Under the pieces are notes generated by a model. The model saw only the letters and a program-made list of their open reading frames with translations, made no database searches and had not been told where the DNA came from. Source: Myxococcaceae bacterium (GTDB lineage: Bacteria; Myxococcota; Myxococcia; Myxococcales; UBA5297). From it: 48,902 nt of DNA. Below are positions 15,154-23,270 of this stretch, piece after piece. The position numbers and the translations under genes were made by a program. The stretch spans positions 1 through 48,902 of the forward strand of contig JAFVYB010000096.1 in assembly GCA_017500825.1 (NCBI GenBank), written 5' to 3'. Every line of letters starts with the position of its first letter. The first letter of the stretch is position 1.

Positions 15154-18051
15154 TCAGGGCTCGTCGAAGCGCAGCGGCGCCATGCGGATGCGACCGTCCC
15201 CCGAGAAGGCGACCGACGAGCGCAACACCGAGATGGTCGGGTGAAGGACGATCTCCGCGTCGAGCTCCACGGCGCAGACGCGATGCGACTCGTCGGAGAG
15301 GTCGGCGATGTGCAGCGTGCCCTTGGTGATCTCCATGCCGTCGTCCTCGGTGACCGAGAAGGCCAGGTAGCGGCCATCCTCGCTGACCGACGCGTAGCTG
15401 CCCGGGCCGAAGTAGACCGTCTTACCGTCGGCGATGCGGTAGCCATACACGCCCGTGAACAGGCCGTTGTAGATGACCCAGCGGCTGTCCGGCGTGATGA
15501 AGGGCCGGTAGAAGCGGTCGGTGGCAGAGGCGGCGATGACCTTCTCCTTCTTGCCCTGACGCAGGACGATGGTGTCGTCGTCCGGGTTGAGCACCCACAG
15601 CTGGTGCGTCAGGTGGAAGGGGCGGGCGGCCTTGCCCTCGCGGGTGATGAGCTGCTGCGGCACGGCGTGGAAGGGCTGGCCGGGCACGCGGTAGGCCAGT
15701 CGCTTGCCGTCACGGCTGAAGCGCGGCGCGAATCCGGCGCCGTCCTCGTCGGTGAGGCGCTTGATCTCGCCCCTGGTGCTGGCGCGAACGCCCTTGGTGC
15801 GCGTCGTCATCTCCTTCAGATACAGGCCCTTCATCTTGGACTTGGTGAAGGCGATCGATTCGCCGTCCGGGGCAAAGACCGGCGCGGTCCAGTCGTCGCC
15901 GTCAGCGATCGTCTCGATCCAATCGGCACGGACAAAGGCGGGCACGCGGCGCGCGTCGACGATGTCGCCCTCGGCCATCTCCACGCCCTGCTTCGGCGCG
16001 ATCAGAGCCTTGGGCGCGTCGGCCCTGGCAGCGGCTTTTTCGACAGCCTGCGCGATCCCTTCGCACGACCCGTCAGCGCACTTGGCATCGACGGTGCATG
16101 CGCTGGTTCCCAAGGAGAGGGCGGCCATGGCCACGAGCGCGGACCCAGTGGCCGGACGGCGGCGCAGGCAGAAGGCGCCGAGCGCGATGAGGAACATGCC
16201 AAGGCCCGTCGTTGCATCGCCGGATGCGCCGCTGCAGCCGCTCGTCGTCAGGGTGATGGTCTGGGGCATCATCTCGCTCACCTCGCCGTCTTCAGGGGTC
16301 ATGGGATCGCTCGGGTCGCTGGGGTCGAGCGGGTTTTCAGGATCGCCCGGGTCAAGGGGCTCGGAAGGATCGGACGGGTCGGGCTCCACCGGATCGGGAT
16401 CTGTCGGCTGAGGATCGACCGGTTCGGGATCTGTCGGCTCGGGGTCGACCGGATCAGGCGTGGTCGGCGTGGGATCCACGGTGGCGATCCTCTTCACCTC
16501 GACATTGCACTGCGACATCTCGCCCGCCTTGACCGCCGGGCAGGTCTTTGTCGCCGACTCATAGCCATCGGCCGTGACCGTCACCGTGTAGGTGCCCGCT
16601 GGCAGATCGGTGAAGAGCCACTCAGAGGCGCCGGCGTAACTCGTCGACTTGCCCGTGTTCAGCTTGATCGTGGCCGGCGACACCAAATCGCTCGTGCTGC
16701 CGTTCGTGTAGACGACGCCCTTGATCGAGCCGGTGGTCACAGTCTCGGTCTGCTTCTTGAGGCCAAAGGAGCACCAGACCTGTGAACCGCCCTTGCCGAC
16801 GCAGGTCCTCTCGGCCGACTCGTAGCCGCCCATGGAGGCGCGGATCGTGTAGCTCTTGCCGTCGACGACGGTGAACTCGAAGCTGCCGCTGGAGCTGAGC
16901 GCGTAGCCGACGCCGGTCTGGACGTTTTCGACCGAGGCGCCGGGCAGGCGAACCGAGGCGTCGCTGGTGTTGCCAACCTCTTCAGCCTTGTTCACATCGT
17001 AAACGACGCCGACGATCGTGCCGCTGTTGACGGTCTGACTCTGCGTCTTGGTCAGGCCGAACGAGCACCAGGCCGTGCCGCCCGCGGTGACAGTGCAGCT
17101 CTTGGTGGCACTGTTGTAGCCGCTCATCGTGCCGGTGAGCGTGTAGGTGCCAGCCGCCAGGCCCTCGAAGGCCCAGTTGCCGCTCGAATCCGTGGTGGCC
17201 GTCTTGCCGTTCACCGCGACCTTGGCCCCGGACAGGCGATTGGTCATGTCGTTGGTGCCGACGCCCACATCCTCGAAGAGGACGCCGCGCGCCGAACCAG
17301 TGGTCGTCGTGCTGCCACCGCCGCCACCTGATCCTCCGCTGGAGCCGCCGTCGCTGACCGTGCCACCGCCGCCCTGGGTCAGGCCGAGCGCCGCCTGCAG
17401 GCCGTAGAGGTGGGCCAGCGCCGCGCTCGTGCGCTTGCTGGCGACCGAGAGGTAGCTGTTCACGTCGGGCGAGCAGGTGTCCATGAAGGCCAATTCGGTC
17501 AGCGTGGCCTGCATGTTCGACTCGCGCACCATGTGGAAGTTGGCCTGCTTGCGACCGCGGCTGCGGATCGGCCACTGCTTGATCATCTCGTCCTGGATCT
17601 TCTGCGCCTGGACGCAACCCTTCGAGGAGAGGCTGAGGCCGTTGTAGCAGTAGGTCTCGATGCCGGTGGCCCCGCAGCTGCCGCAGGCATTGGCGTGGAT
17701 GCTGGCCAGCGCGTTGCAGCCCTTGGCGTTGGCGTAGCTCGTGCGCTCCGAGAGCGAGGCCGAGCTGTCGCTGTCGCGCGTCATGTAGACGGCCTTGAAG
17801 CCGGCGTTGAGCAGGTATTCGCGGAGCTTCTTGGAGGTGTCGAGGACGACGTCTGCCTCCTCAAGATTGCCGTTCACCTTGAGCGACTGGATGGAGCAGC
17901 CCGCGCTGGCCTTGGTCATGGCGCCGGGATCAGAGCCGCCGTGACCGGGGTCGATGCAGATGGAATAGCTGCTCGCGCTGGCGGCGTGAGCGCCAAAGGT
18001 CGGCGCGAGAGCGAAAATGAGAGCCAATACTGAACGTCTGAACCGTTTCAT
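15154..18051 (-). CDS. Fusion: amidase with repeat modules, internal MYXO-CTERM-like signal, then lipoprotein-like TolB propeller
   Basis: A 965-residue exported protein. Signal peptide 1-23; Amidase_3 domain about 27-240 with canonical ICIDPGHGGSDPG, NLEEAD, SIHANACG and LTELAFMD, so it should be active on peptidoglycan. Three Ig-like carboxypeptidase-regulatory modules follow (about 249, 339 and 437), each with a cysteine pair, then an Asp/Pro-rich stalk (about 524-590). At 605-632 there is GC, a hydrophobic helix and RRR, a sorting signal normally found at the extreme C-terminus. Without a stop the frame continues into a second hydrophobic segment ending GTSAC (near 652), then a TolB-like propeller to the end. 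A GGAGGT site fixes the start; an upstream in-frame ATG at 18327 is less likely. A missed stop, a sequencing error or a processed polyprotein are all possible. Confidence 0.85.
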   Translation of the reverse strand: MKRFRRSVLALIFALAPTFGAHAASASSYSICIDPGHGGSDPGAMTKASAGCSIQSLKVNGNLEEADVVLDTSKKLREYLLNAGFKAVYMTRDSDSSASLSERTSYANAKGCNALASIHANACGSCGATGIETYCYNGLSLSSKGCVQAQKIQDEMIKQWPIRSRGRKQANFHMVRESNMQATLTELAFMDTCSPDVNSYLSVASKRTSAALAHLYGLQAALGLTQGGGGTVSDGGSSGGSGGGGGSTTTTGSARGVLFEDVGVGTNDMTNRLSGAKVAVNGKTATTDSSGNWAFEGLAAGTYTLTGTMSGYNSATKSCTVTAGGTAWCSFGLTKTQSQTVNSGTIVGVVYDVNKAEEVGNTSDASVRLPGASVENVQTGVGYALSSSGSFEFTVVDGKSYTIRASMGGYESAERTCVGKGGSQVWCSFGLKKQTETVTTGSIKGVVYTNGSTSDLVSPATIKLNTGKSTSYAGASEWLFTDLPAGTYTVTVTADGYESATKTCPAVKAGEMSQCNVEVKRIATVDPTPTTPDPVDPEPTDPEPVDPQPTDPDPVEPDPSDPSEPLDPGDPENPLDPSDPSDPMTPEDGEVSEMMPQTITLTTSGCSGASGDATTGLGMFLIALGAFCLRRRPATGSALVAMAALSLGTSACTVDAKCADGSCEGIAQAVEKAAARADAPKALIAPKQGVEMAEGDIVDARRVPAFVRADWIETIADGDDWTAPVFAPDGESIAFTKSKMKGLYLKEMTTRTKGVRASTRGEIKRLTDEDGAGFAPRFSRDGKRLAYRVPGQPFHAVPQQLITREGKAARPFHLTHQLWVLNPDDDTIVLRQGKKEKVIAASATDRFYRPFITPDSRWVIYNGLFTGVYGYRIADGKTVYFGPGSYASVSEDGRYLAFSVTEDDGMEITKGTLHIADLSDESHRVCAVELDAEIVLHPTISVLRSSVAFSGDGRIRMAPLRFDEP
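16280..16480 (-). repeat. Asp/Pro-rich stalk repeat
   Basis: A repetitive tract of about nine-base and eighteen-base units encodes PDPVDPEPTDPEP-type sequence just before the internal sorting signal. Such stalks usually span the wall or outer layer ahead of a sorting motif. Confidence 0.7.
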
Positions 18052-18124
18052 GAGACCTCCCGCGTCTGGTGTCGCGTAGGTGAAACGCCCGCGGTCGTTC
18101 CTGCCGGGGCGTTGGGGCTGCAGC

Positions 18125-18139
18125 GCCAGACCGGTGCCA
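18125..18139 (-). promoter_or_regulatory. Weak sigma-54-like element upstream of the amidase-propeller gene
   Basis: On the minus strand TGGCACCGGTCTGGC has the -24 half at consensus and the -12 half one base off (TGGC for TTGC), with correct spacing, 74 bases before the ATG. Evidence is weak. Confidence 0.22.
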
Positions 18140-18211
18140 TTCCCATCGTCGGCCGGTCGCTGAGGTTTCGGCTTTGCCATGAGCGCCGCGCAAAAAAACA
18201 TCCCTCTTCGC

Positions 18212-18239
18212 AAAAAAATAAAGCGCCCCGCCGGGACAC
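18212..18239 (-). terminator. Rho-independent terminator of the membrane-protein gene
   Basis: On the minus strand GTGTCCC (18239-18233) pairs with GGGGCGC (18229-18223), seven pairs including two wobbles and a three-base loop, followed by TTTATTTTTTT. It overlaps the last base region of the gene that ends at 18240. Confidence 0.75.
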
Positions 18240-18803
18240 CTAATCGCCATCGCCCGCCGCGCCGTCCTCTCGCCCCGACCAGGACAAGAGCGCCACGAGC
18301 GCCGCCGTGAGGGTGAAGAGGGCGCACATCCAGGGCGCGGGAAAGCTCACCGAGAGCGCCATCGGAACAAAGGCCAGGGCATAGGCAGAGAGTGTTAGCG
18401 CGGCCACGCTGGCCAGCTGGGAGGCCTTGTAGGGCGCGCGCAGGCCATAACCGCCGAGCCAGACCGCGCCGAGCGAGGCCCCGAGGGCACCCATCGCGAG
18501 CAGTTTCTCTGTGACGCGATTGAGCGGCAGGCTGTCGGCCCGGGCAAAGAGGTCAGCGACCGGCTCGAACTCGACAAAGAGCGCGGCGACAAGCCCCAGC
18601 GCGATGCCCACCGCCGGGACCACGGCGCGCGCGTGCGGACCGAGCATGAGCTCAAAGACGATGAGGAGGACGCCGGTCAGCGCCAGAACGCCCAGGGCAG
18701 GGGCGAGATAGAGGCCGACAAACCAGGCGGGTGGCGGCAGCTGCCAGGCGCCGACGAGCGCGGCGAAGAAGAAAAGGCAGAAGGCGGCGGTGGCGATGCG
18801 CAT
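18240..18803 (-). CDS. Multi-pass membrane protein, unknown
   Basis: A 187-residue hydrophobic protein with about five or six predicted membrane helices (for example FCLFFFAALVGAW, LALTGVLLIVFELML, AVGIALGLVAALFVE, LTLSAYALAFVPMAL, ALFTLTAALVALLSW). No family recognised. GAGG about eight bases upstream supports the ATG at 18803. It lies between the CPBP protease gene and the amidase-propeller gene on the same strand, so it may belong to the same sorting or envelope function; that is inference from position. Confidence 0.75.
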   Translation of the reverse strand: MRIATAAFCLFFFAALVGAWQLPPPAWFVGLYLAPALGVLALTGVLLIVFELMLGPHARAVVPAVGIALGLVAALFVEFEPVADLFARADSLPLNRVTEKLLAMGALGASLGAVWLGGYGLRAPYKASQLASVAALTLSAYALAFVPMALSVSFPAPWMCALFTLTAALVALLSWSGREDGAAGDGD

Positions 18804-18947
18804 GGGCAATCCTCGCGGCGGGCCAAAGTTGGCGGAAAGAGGCGGGCGACGGGGCCGTTTGTTCGAGCGGCGCTGCCGATGGCGGTCGACGGCCCGGTTC
18901 TGGTGGCGCGGCGATTTTGTCGAGGAGAGCGCCGACGGTCGGGACGC

Positions 18948-19733
18948 TCAGATCCTGGCGCCGAAGAAGCTGGCCTCCAGGACAAACAGGGAGAGGTTGC
19001 TGAGCGCGTGGAAGATGACGGCGGGCAGGATCGAGCCGGTCTTCTCGCGCAGCCAGCCAAAGACGAGCGCGGGGAAGAAGACGCTCAGGCGCCAGACCTC
19101 GAAAATCGCCAGGTGTCCCAGGGCGAAGAGGACGGCGGTCAGCCAGAAGGCCGGGCCCAGGCGCGCGCCCAAAAACAGTCGTCCCCGCGGCCACATGTCG
19201 CGCAGGCGCGTCTGGAGGTAGCCCCGGTAGAAGAGCTCCTCGGGCAGCGCCACGACGATGAACTGGTCGAGGACGTGCTCGACGAAGCGGTCTGGCAGGC
19301 GAAAGGCGGGCTCGATGGTCGGGACATAGGGCGTGATGATGGGCGCGATCGAGGCGGGGAGGTGTTCGAGGAGGAGGGTGAAGCCCCAGAACCCCAGCGC
19401 GAAGAGCGGCAACGCGATGGCGCTCGCGCCCAGTCCCCAGAGGCAATCGCGGCGGATGGCGGGCCAGTTGGCGCGGCTGAACCAGCGCACGCCATAGTCG
19501 CCGTAGTCCTCGCCGCGACGCCAGAGGACGGCGCCCGGCAGGTAGAGGAAGGCGATGGCGGCGCAGAGTTTGGCGTAACCGGCGATGGGGCCGATGGCGC
19601 GCACGACGATGATCACCGCGAAGGCCAGCGCCCAGAGGATAAGCGCCTCGCGCAGGGCGGCTTTTCCCATCGGTCGCGCGTTGACGGTCGGCGTCGACTG
19701 CTCGCGTCCGGGGTCTTGGGTCGGTTGGGTCAT
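18948..19733 (-). CDS. CPBP family glutamic intramembrane protease, possible myxosortase
   Basis: A 261-residue membrane protease of the CPBP (CAAX protease and bacteriocin-processing) family. The catalytic motif is PEELFYRGYL near residue 165 (Glu-Glu then Arg), followed by FALGHL and HALSNL with the conserved histidines, each in or next to a predicted membrane helix. Myxosortases, which process MYXO-CTERM tails, belong to this class. Here it sits among two genes with such tails (11849-14044 and 15154-18051) on the same strand. Its role as the sorting enzyme is inferred from class and position; CPBP proteases also have other roles. The start at 19733 precedes a charged N-terminus; upstream starts would add unlikely sequence. 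Confidence 0.87.
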   Translation of the reverse strand: MTQPTQDPGREQSTPTVNARPMGKAALREALILWALAFAVIIVVRAIGPIAGYAKLCAAIAFLYLPGAVLWRRGEDYGDYGVRWFSRANWPAIRRDCLWGLGASAIALPLFALGFWGFTLLLEHLPASIAPIITPYVPTIEPAFRLPDRFVEHVLDQFIVVALPEELFYRGYLQTRLRDMWPRGRLFLGARLGPAFWLTAVLFALGHLAIFEVWRLSVFFPALVFGWLREKTGSILPAVIFHALSNLSLFVLEASFFGARI

Positions 19734-19833
19734 GGGCAAAACAGGGGGCTTGATGTGCCGGTGTGACAGGCGGTGGGCGCGTTTCCGCGGGGCGTTCGCG
19801 GCGTCGCAGGCCCTCGCGTCGACACAGGAGTGA

Positions 19834-20760
19834 TCAGGCCAGGGCCAGAAGCTGCTCGGCGAAGATCGGCGCCACGGACTCGACGCGGAGGAAGTCACAG
19901 GCCAGCGCGCGCGCCCGCGGATGGCTGTCGGTGCAGACGACGCGCTCAAAGAGGCCGCTCTCCCGCAGTCGCGCCAGGGCATCGCCCGGCAACACGCCAT
20001 GTGTCGCGACCGCCCAAATCCTGGCCGCCCCAGCCTCGCGATAGGCCCGCGCCGCGCCGATGAGCGATCCACCGCTGCGGATCATGTCGTCGTAGATGAC
20101 GACGTTCTGGCCCTCGACGCAGGCGTTGACCGCCGTCACCTCGGTGCGCCCGTCCCCGTGGCGCCGCTTGTAGACAAAGGCCGCTGGCACGCCGAGGTCG
20201 TTGGCCAGCCGCTCGACCCACTTGGCGCGCCCTGCGTCCGTGGCCGCCAGCACCAGCTTCCGACCGCCGAGTTCACGGGCGACGCGCGCGATGATCGGCG
20301 CCGCCGTCAGGTGCACCGGCGTCAGGTTGCCCTCGAAGTAATAGGTGATGCCCTCCGCGTGCAGGTCGAGCAGGGCCACGCGGCAGCCTGCGTCAGGGAT
20401 GGGCAGCGACGAGAAAAGCCGCGCCCGCGCCTTGGCCTTGACCACCTCGCCCGGCAGGGAGAGCCGCTCCATCGTCCCGTAGCCAAAGAACGGGATGAAC
20501 AGCGTCAGCGAACGCGCCCCCTGCTGCGCCAGCCCAGAGGCCAAATCGTAGAGATCGAGCGTCTGGCGATCGTCTCCTGTGCCGCCCACCACGGCCACCC
20601 GGCGCCCGTTCACGCGGTCGAGGACGCGCAGGTAGCGCTCGCCGTCAGGGAAGCGGCGGTGTTCGAGCGCGCCCAAATCGCAGTCGATCTGCTGGGCCAT
20701 GGCGCGCGCCAGAGGTTCGTCGTCGGGCGTGGCGAAGATGAGGGGGCGTGAGGTCGGCAT
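19834..20760 (-). CDS. Divergent ribose-phosphate pyrophosphokinase (PRPP synthetase-like)
   Basis: A 308-residue cytoplasmic protein of the PRPP synthetase family. Conserved points are HRRFPDGERYLR, FIPFFGYG, LLDLHAEGI, FVYKRRHGDG and the PRPP loop VIYDDMIRSGGSL. The ATP-binding GYARQDR of standard enzymes is GYGTMER here, and the loop after it differs, so this may be a paralogue with altered nucleotide use. Length is normal (about 310-320). It ends 100 bases before the CPBP gene. No good ribosome site is seen at 20760. Confidence 0.8.
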   Translation of the reverse strand: MPTSRPLIFATPDDEPLARAMAQQIDCDLGALEHRRFPDGERYLRVLDRVNGRRVAVVGGTGDDRQTLDLYDLASGLAQQGARSLTLFIPFFGYGTMERLSLPGEVVKAKARARLFSSLPIPDAGCRVALLDLHAEGITYYFEGNLTPVHLTAAPIIARVARELGGRKLVLAATDAGRAKWVERLANDLGVPAAFVYKRRHGDGRTEVTAVNACVEGQNVVIYDDMIRSGGSLIGAARAYREAGAARIWAVATHGVLPGDALARLRESGLFERVVCTDSHPRARALACDFLRVESVAPIFAEQLLALA

Positions 20761-20820
20761 CGGCGTCTCGGCGGGGTGGCTGGGGTGAGGTCGGTGGGCG
20801 CGTCCATCCTGAGGCGGGCG

Positions 20821-21489
20821 TCAATCCTGAGGCGACATCGAGGCGGCGAGGCGGGTGAGCGCGCTCAGTTCCTCGGGCGTGTTGGCGCCGCGCACACAAC
20901 CGGCGGTGCCCTCGACGAGGAGGCGTCTTTGGGCGTGGCGTTCGAGCGACTGGCGCAGCGTCTCCGACACGTCGTCCCGGGCGATGGCGCGCGCGAGTGT
21001 CGGCGACAGCGAAATCGGATGTCCCGGCGTTCCGCCGTGGGCGGCGATGGCGAGGTCGAAATCGGCGTTCACATCGAGCAGGGCGCGCACATCCGCAGGC
21101 GCGATCCACGGCTGATCGACGAGGTGAAGCGCGACGCGGCGCGGGCGAAAGAGAAGCGCGGCGGAAAGACCCCGGCGCACGCTGGAGAGCTGCCCGTTCT
21201 GCCATTCGTCGTTGCGCGCGAGCAGGACAGACGGCGGCAGACAGCGGGCGATCTCGGCGACATGGCACCCGGCCACGACGACCACCGCGTCACAGCCACC
21301 ATCGCGCAGCGTTCCGCACAGGCACGCGAGGAAGGTCTTGCCGTCCGCCCCTTCGATGAGCGCCTTGGGCCGCCCCATCCGCCGCGACGCGCCCGCCGCG
21401 AGCAACACGCCGACGCGCGGCATCTCTGCCCCCCCCAACCTTTGGGTCACCGACTCCCCTGTCATCTCGTTGCCGCTCTCTGCCGTCAT
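20821..21489 (-). CDS. MobA/MocA-like nucleotidyltransferase
   Basis: A 222-residue NTP-transferase. The glycine-rich nucleotide site LLAAGASRRMGRPKAL begins near residue 29; LHLVDQPWI is the metal-binding aspartate region; GTPGHPISLSP and NTPEE near the end are typical of the molybdenum-cofactor cytidylyltransferase (MocA) and related group. No molybdoenzyme or other cofactor gene is nearby, so the substrate is not assigned. GAGGAG nine bases upstream supports the start at 21489; starts at 21465 or just before PRVGV are possible. Confidence 0.85.
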   Translation of the reverse strand: MTAESGNEMTGESVTQRLGGAEMPRVGVLLAAGASRRMGRPKALIEGADGKTFLACLCGTLRDGGCDAVVVVAGCHVAEIARCLPPSVLLARNDEWQNGQLSSVRRGLSAALLFRPRRVALHLVDQPWIAPADVRALLDVNADFDLAIAAHGGTPGHPISLSPTLARAIARDDVSETLRQSLERHAQRRLLVEGTAGCVRGANTPEELSALTRLAASMSPQD

Positions 21490-21818
21490 CCAGCATCGCT
21501 CCTCGCGTGAGGCGCCCAGGCCGACTTGCGACACGCGTCCTCGCCACACGCCGCCAACCCGGGCGCGGGCGCCTTTACAGGAAAGCGACGGGGAAAAAAC
21601 CGGGAAGCTGCCCGCGATGCGCGGCGAGGTTCGACCGCGTCCATCGACGCGTGGCGCGAGGCGTGAACAACGGCTTGAACAAAGGCGCCTCAACGCGACG
21701 CGTCGCACTGATCCGCCGCCCGGTCTCGTGGCCAGGCACGGGATGTCGTCATTCGCGCCAACGCGAGCGCCCGACGCGATCACGTCCCAAAGATCCGCTG
21801 GCGAGGACGCCCCGAGGC
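21490..21818. other. Intergenic spacer between comF and the MobA-like gene
   Basis: No gene seen. A 12-base palindrome, GCGACGCGTCGC, is at 21695-21706. The MobA-like promoter on the minus strand should lie here, but no clear elements were found. Confidence 0.5.
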
Positions 21819-22502
21819 TCACATCGCGCGCGCCACGCAAAAGACGCGCACCTCCCGGGCACCAGCGTTCAGGGCGGCCAGACTCGCCTCGTGCGCCGTG
21901 GCGCCGGTCGTCATCACGTCGTCGACGAGGAGGAGGCGACTATTGGCGACGAGATCGCCGCGCGCGGCAAAGGCTCCGGCCACGTTTTTCAGGCGCGACG
22001 CGCCACTTCGGCCAACCTGCGGCGGCGTGTGCCGCGTCCGACTCAGCGCCCGCACAGAGATTCGGCGTCCCAGCAATCGGGCGATCGCCTCGGCCAGAAG
22101 CTGCGACTGATTGAATCCGCGCCAGCGCAGGCGATGTGGGTGCAGCGGGATGGGCGCGATGAGCGAGCTCCAGGCAAAGGCCTCGCGCGCCATAGGCAGG
22201 CAGAGTTCGGCGAGGACAGCGCCGAGGCGCGGCGTGTCCCGGTATTTGAGGCGCGAGATCACGTCGGCGATGGCCCCGCCGTGGAGAAAGGCGGCGTCGA
22301 CGCGGGTGAATGCGGGCGCTTTGTCGCGGCAGCGCGGGCACAGACCAGGCGCTTCGGGCAGGGCGCAGCGCGGACAACGCGGGTCGGACAGTTCGACGAT
22401 TGAAGCGGCGCAGGCGGCGCACAGGTGGCGCTCATGGCCTTCGAGAAACGCGCGGCAGGCGGCGCAGCGCGGGGGAAAGACGAGATCGAGAAGCGAGCGC
22501 AT
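21819..22502 (-). CDS. ComF family phosphoribosyltransferase-like protein
   Basis: A 227-residue ComF-type protein, related to a DNA-uptake gene and common in bacteria outside competence. N-terminal zinc cysteines come in pairs (CAAC, CAAC, CPRC, CPRC within the first 60 residues). The C-terminal phosphoribosyltransferase fold carries RGFNQSQLLA and the PRPP loop LLLVDDVMTTGAT. GGGAGG about nine bases upstream supports the start. No other competence gene is present. Confidence 0.92.
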   Translation of the reverse strand: MRSLLDLVFPPRCAACRAFLEGHERHLCAACAASIVELSDPRCPRCALPEAPGLCPRCRDKAPAFTRVDAAFLHGGAIADVISRLKYRDTPRLGAVLAELCLPMAREAFAWSSLIAPIPLHPHRLRWRGFNQSQLLAEAIARLLGRRISVRALSRTRHTPPQVGRSGASRLKNVAGAFAARGDLVANSRLLLVDDVMTTGATAHEASLAALNAGAREVRVFCVARAM

Positions 22503-23270
22503 CCGCCATGAGCCTCCCTGATGTTGTCCCGGCGCCACGAGGCATGGCGCGGCAGGAGCAGCGGCGGACGCTGGCTAAGGCGGACAGGCGAACGACAAAA
22601 GCGCGGCGCGCGGATGGAGACGCGGCTCGGTTCACCAATCGACAGCGGGCGACGCTTCGGACGAGCGCGGACTGACAGACCAACGCCGCGCGACCGATCG
22701 ACAGCACGGCCGACAGCCTCTCGACGCGGGTGTCTGGCCGACGCGCACAGGTCTCGACGCTCGAAGGACCACGACAGCGCGACCGCCCTTCGACCGCTCA
22801 CAGGGCCATGCGAACGAGAGGAACCTCACCCTTCCCAGTGCCTTCGCGGGCGACAGCGACCAGCGGCCCAAGTCAGCGCCAGACAGGGATTGTCAGAGCG
22901 ACGCGAGGCAGGCGGCGCGGGCAAAGACGCGCGGATGCGTTCACCCGATCCACCATCGTTCGCCCCGCACGCCAGCAGCGCCAAACGACACGCCGCGAAT
23001 CGGCCTCCCCCAGATCACCGCCGCAAACCGTCCCCCACCGACAAGTCGCCCTCGTTCGCCGTTCTCATCCGCCATTCTCGCTCGCCTTCGACACGTTCAT
23101 TGCCATTCGGCGCGGCGCGGGTTGTCAGCGGACGCTTCCCTGGGCCAGCGCGGACCAGACGGGAGAGGCGCGTCACCGGGACCGAAGCGCGTTCGACACG
23201 TGTTCAGACGCGGGCAAGGGTTCAGCCGCCCTCGTTCGCCATTTTTGTTCATCGCGCTCACGCGCCGAGC
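22503..23270. other. Long GC-rich spacer without a recognised gene
   Basis: Open frames here are Arg/Ser/Pro-rich shadows without ribosome sites or family motifs. A 14-base direct repeat, CGCCCTCGTTCGCC, is at 23047-23060 and 23227-23240. I found no tRNA, RNase P, tmRNA or SRP signature. At 768 bases it is the largest gap in the window, between two same-strand genes. Confidence 0.55.

Noticed and set aside
15241-16785. Plus-strand frame of 514 codons
   Set aside because: Antisense to the amidase-propeller fusion; the repeats in it mirror the Asp/Pro stalk.
20821-21489. Naming the transferase mobA or mocA outright
   Set aside because: No molybdenum-cofactor or molybdoenzyme genes are present, and motifs do not settle the substrate.
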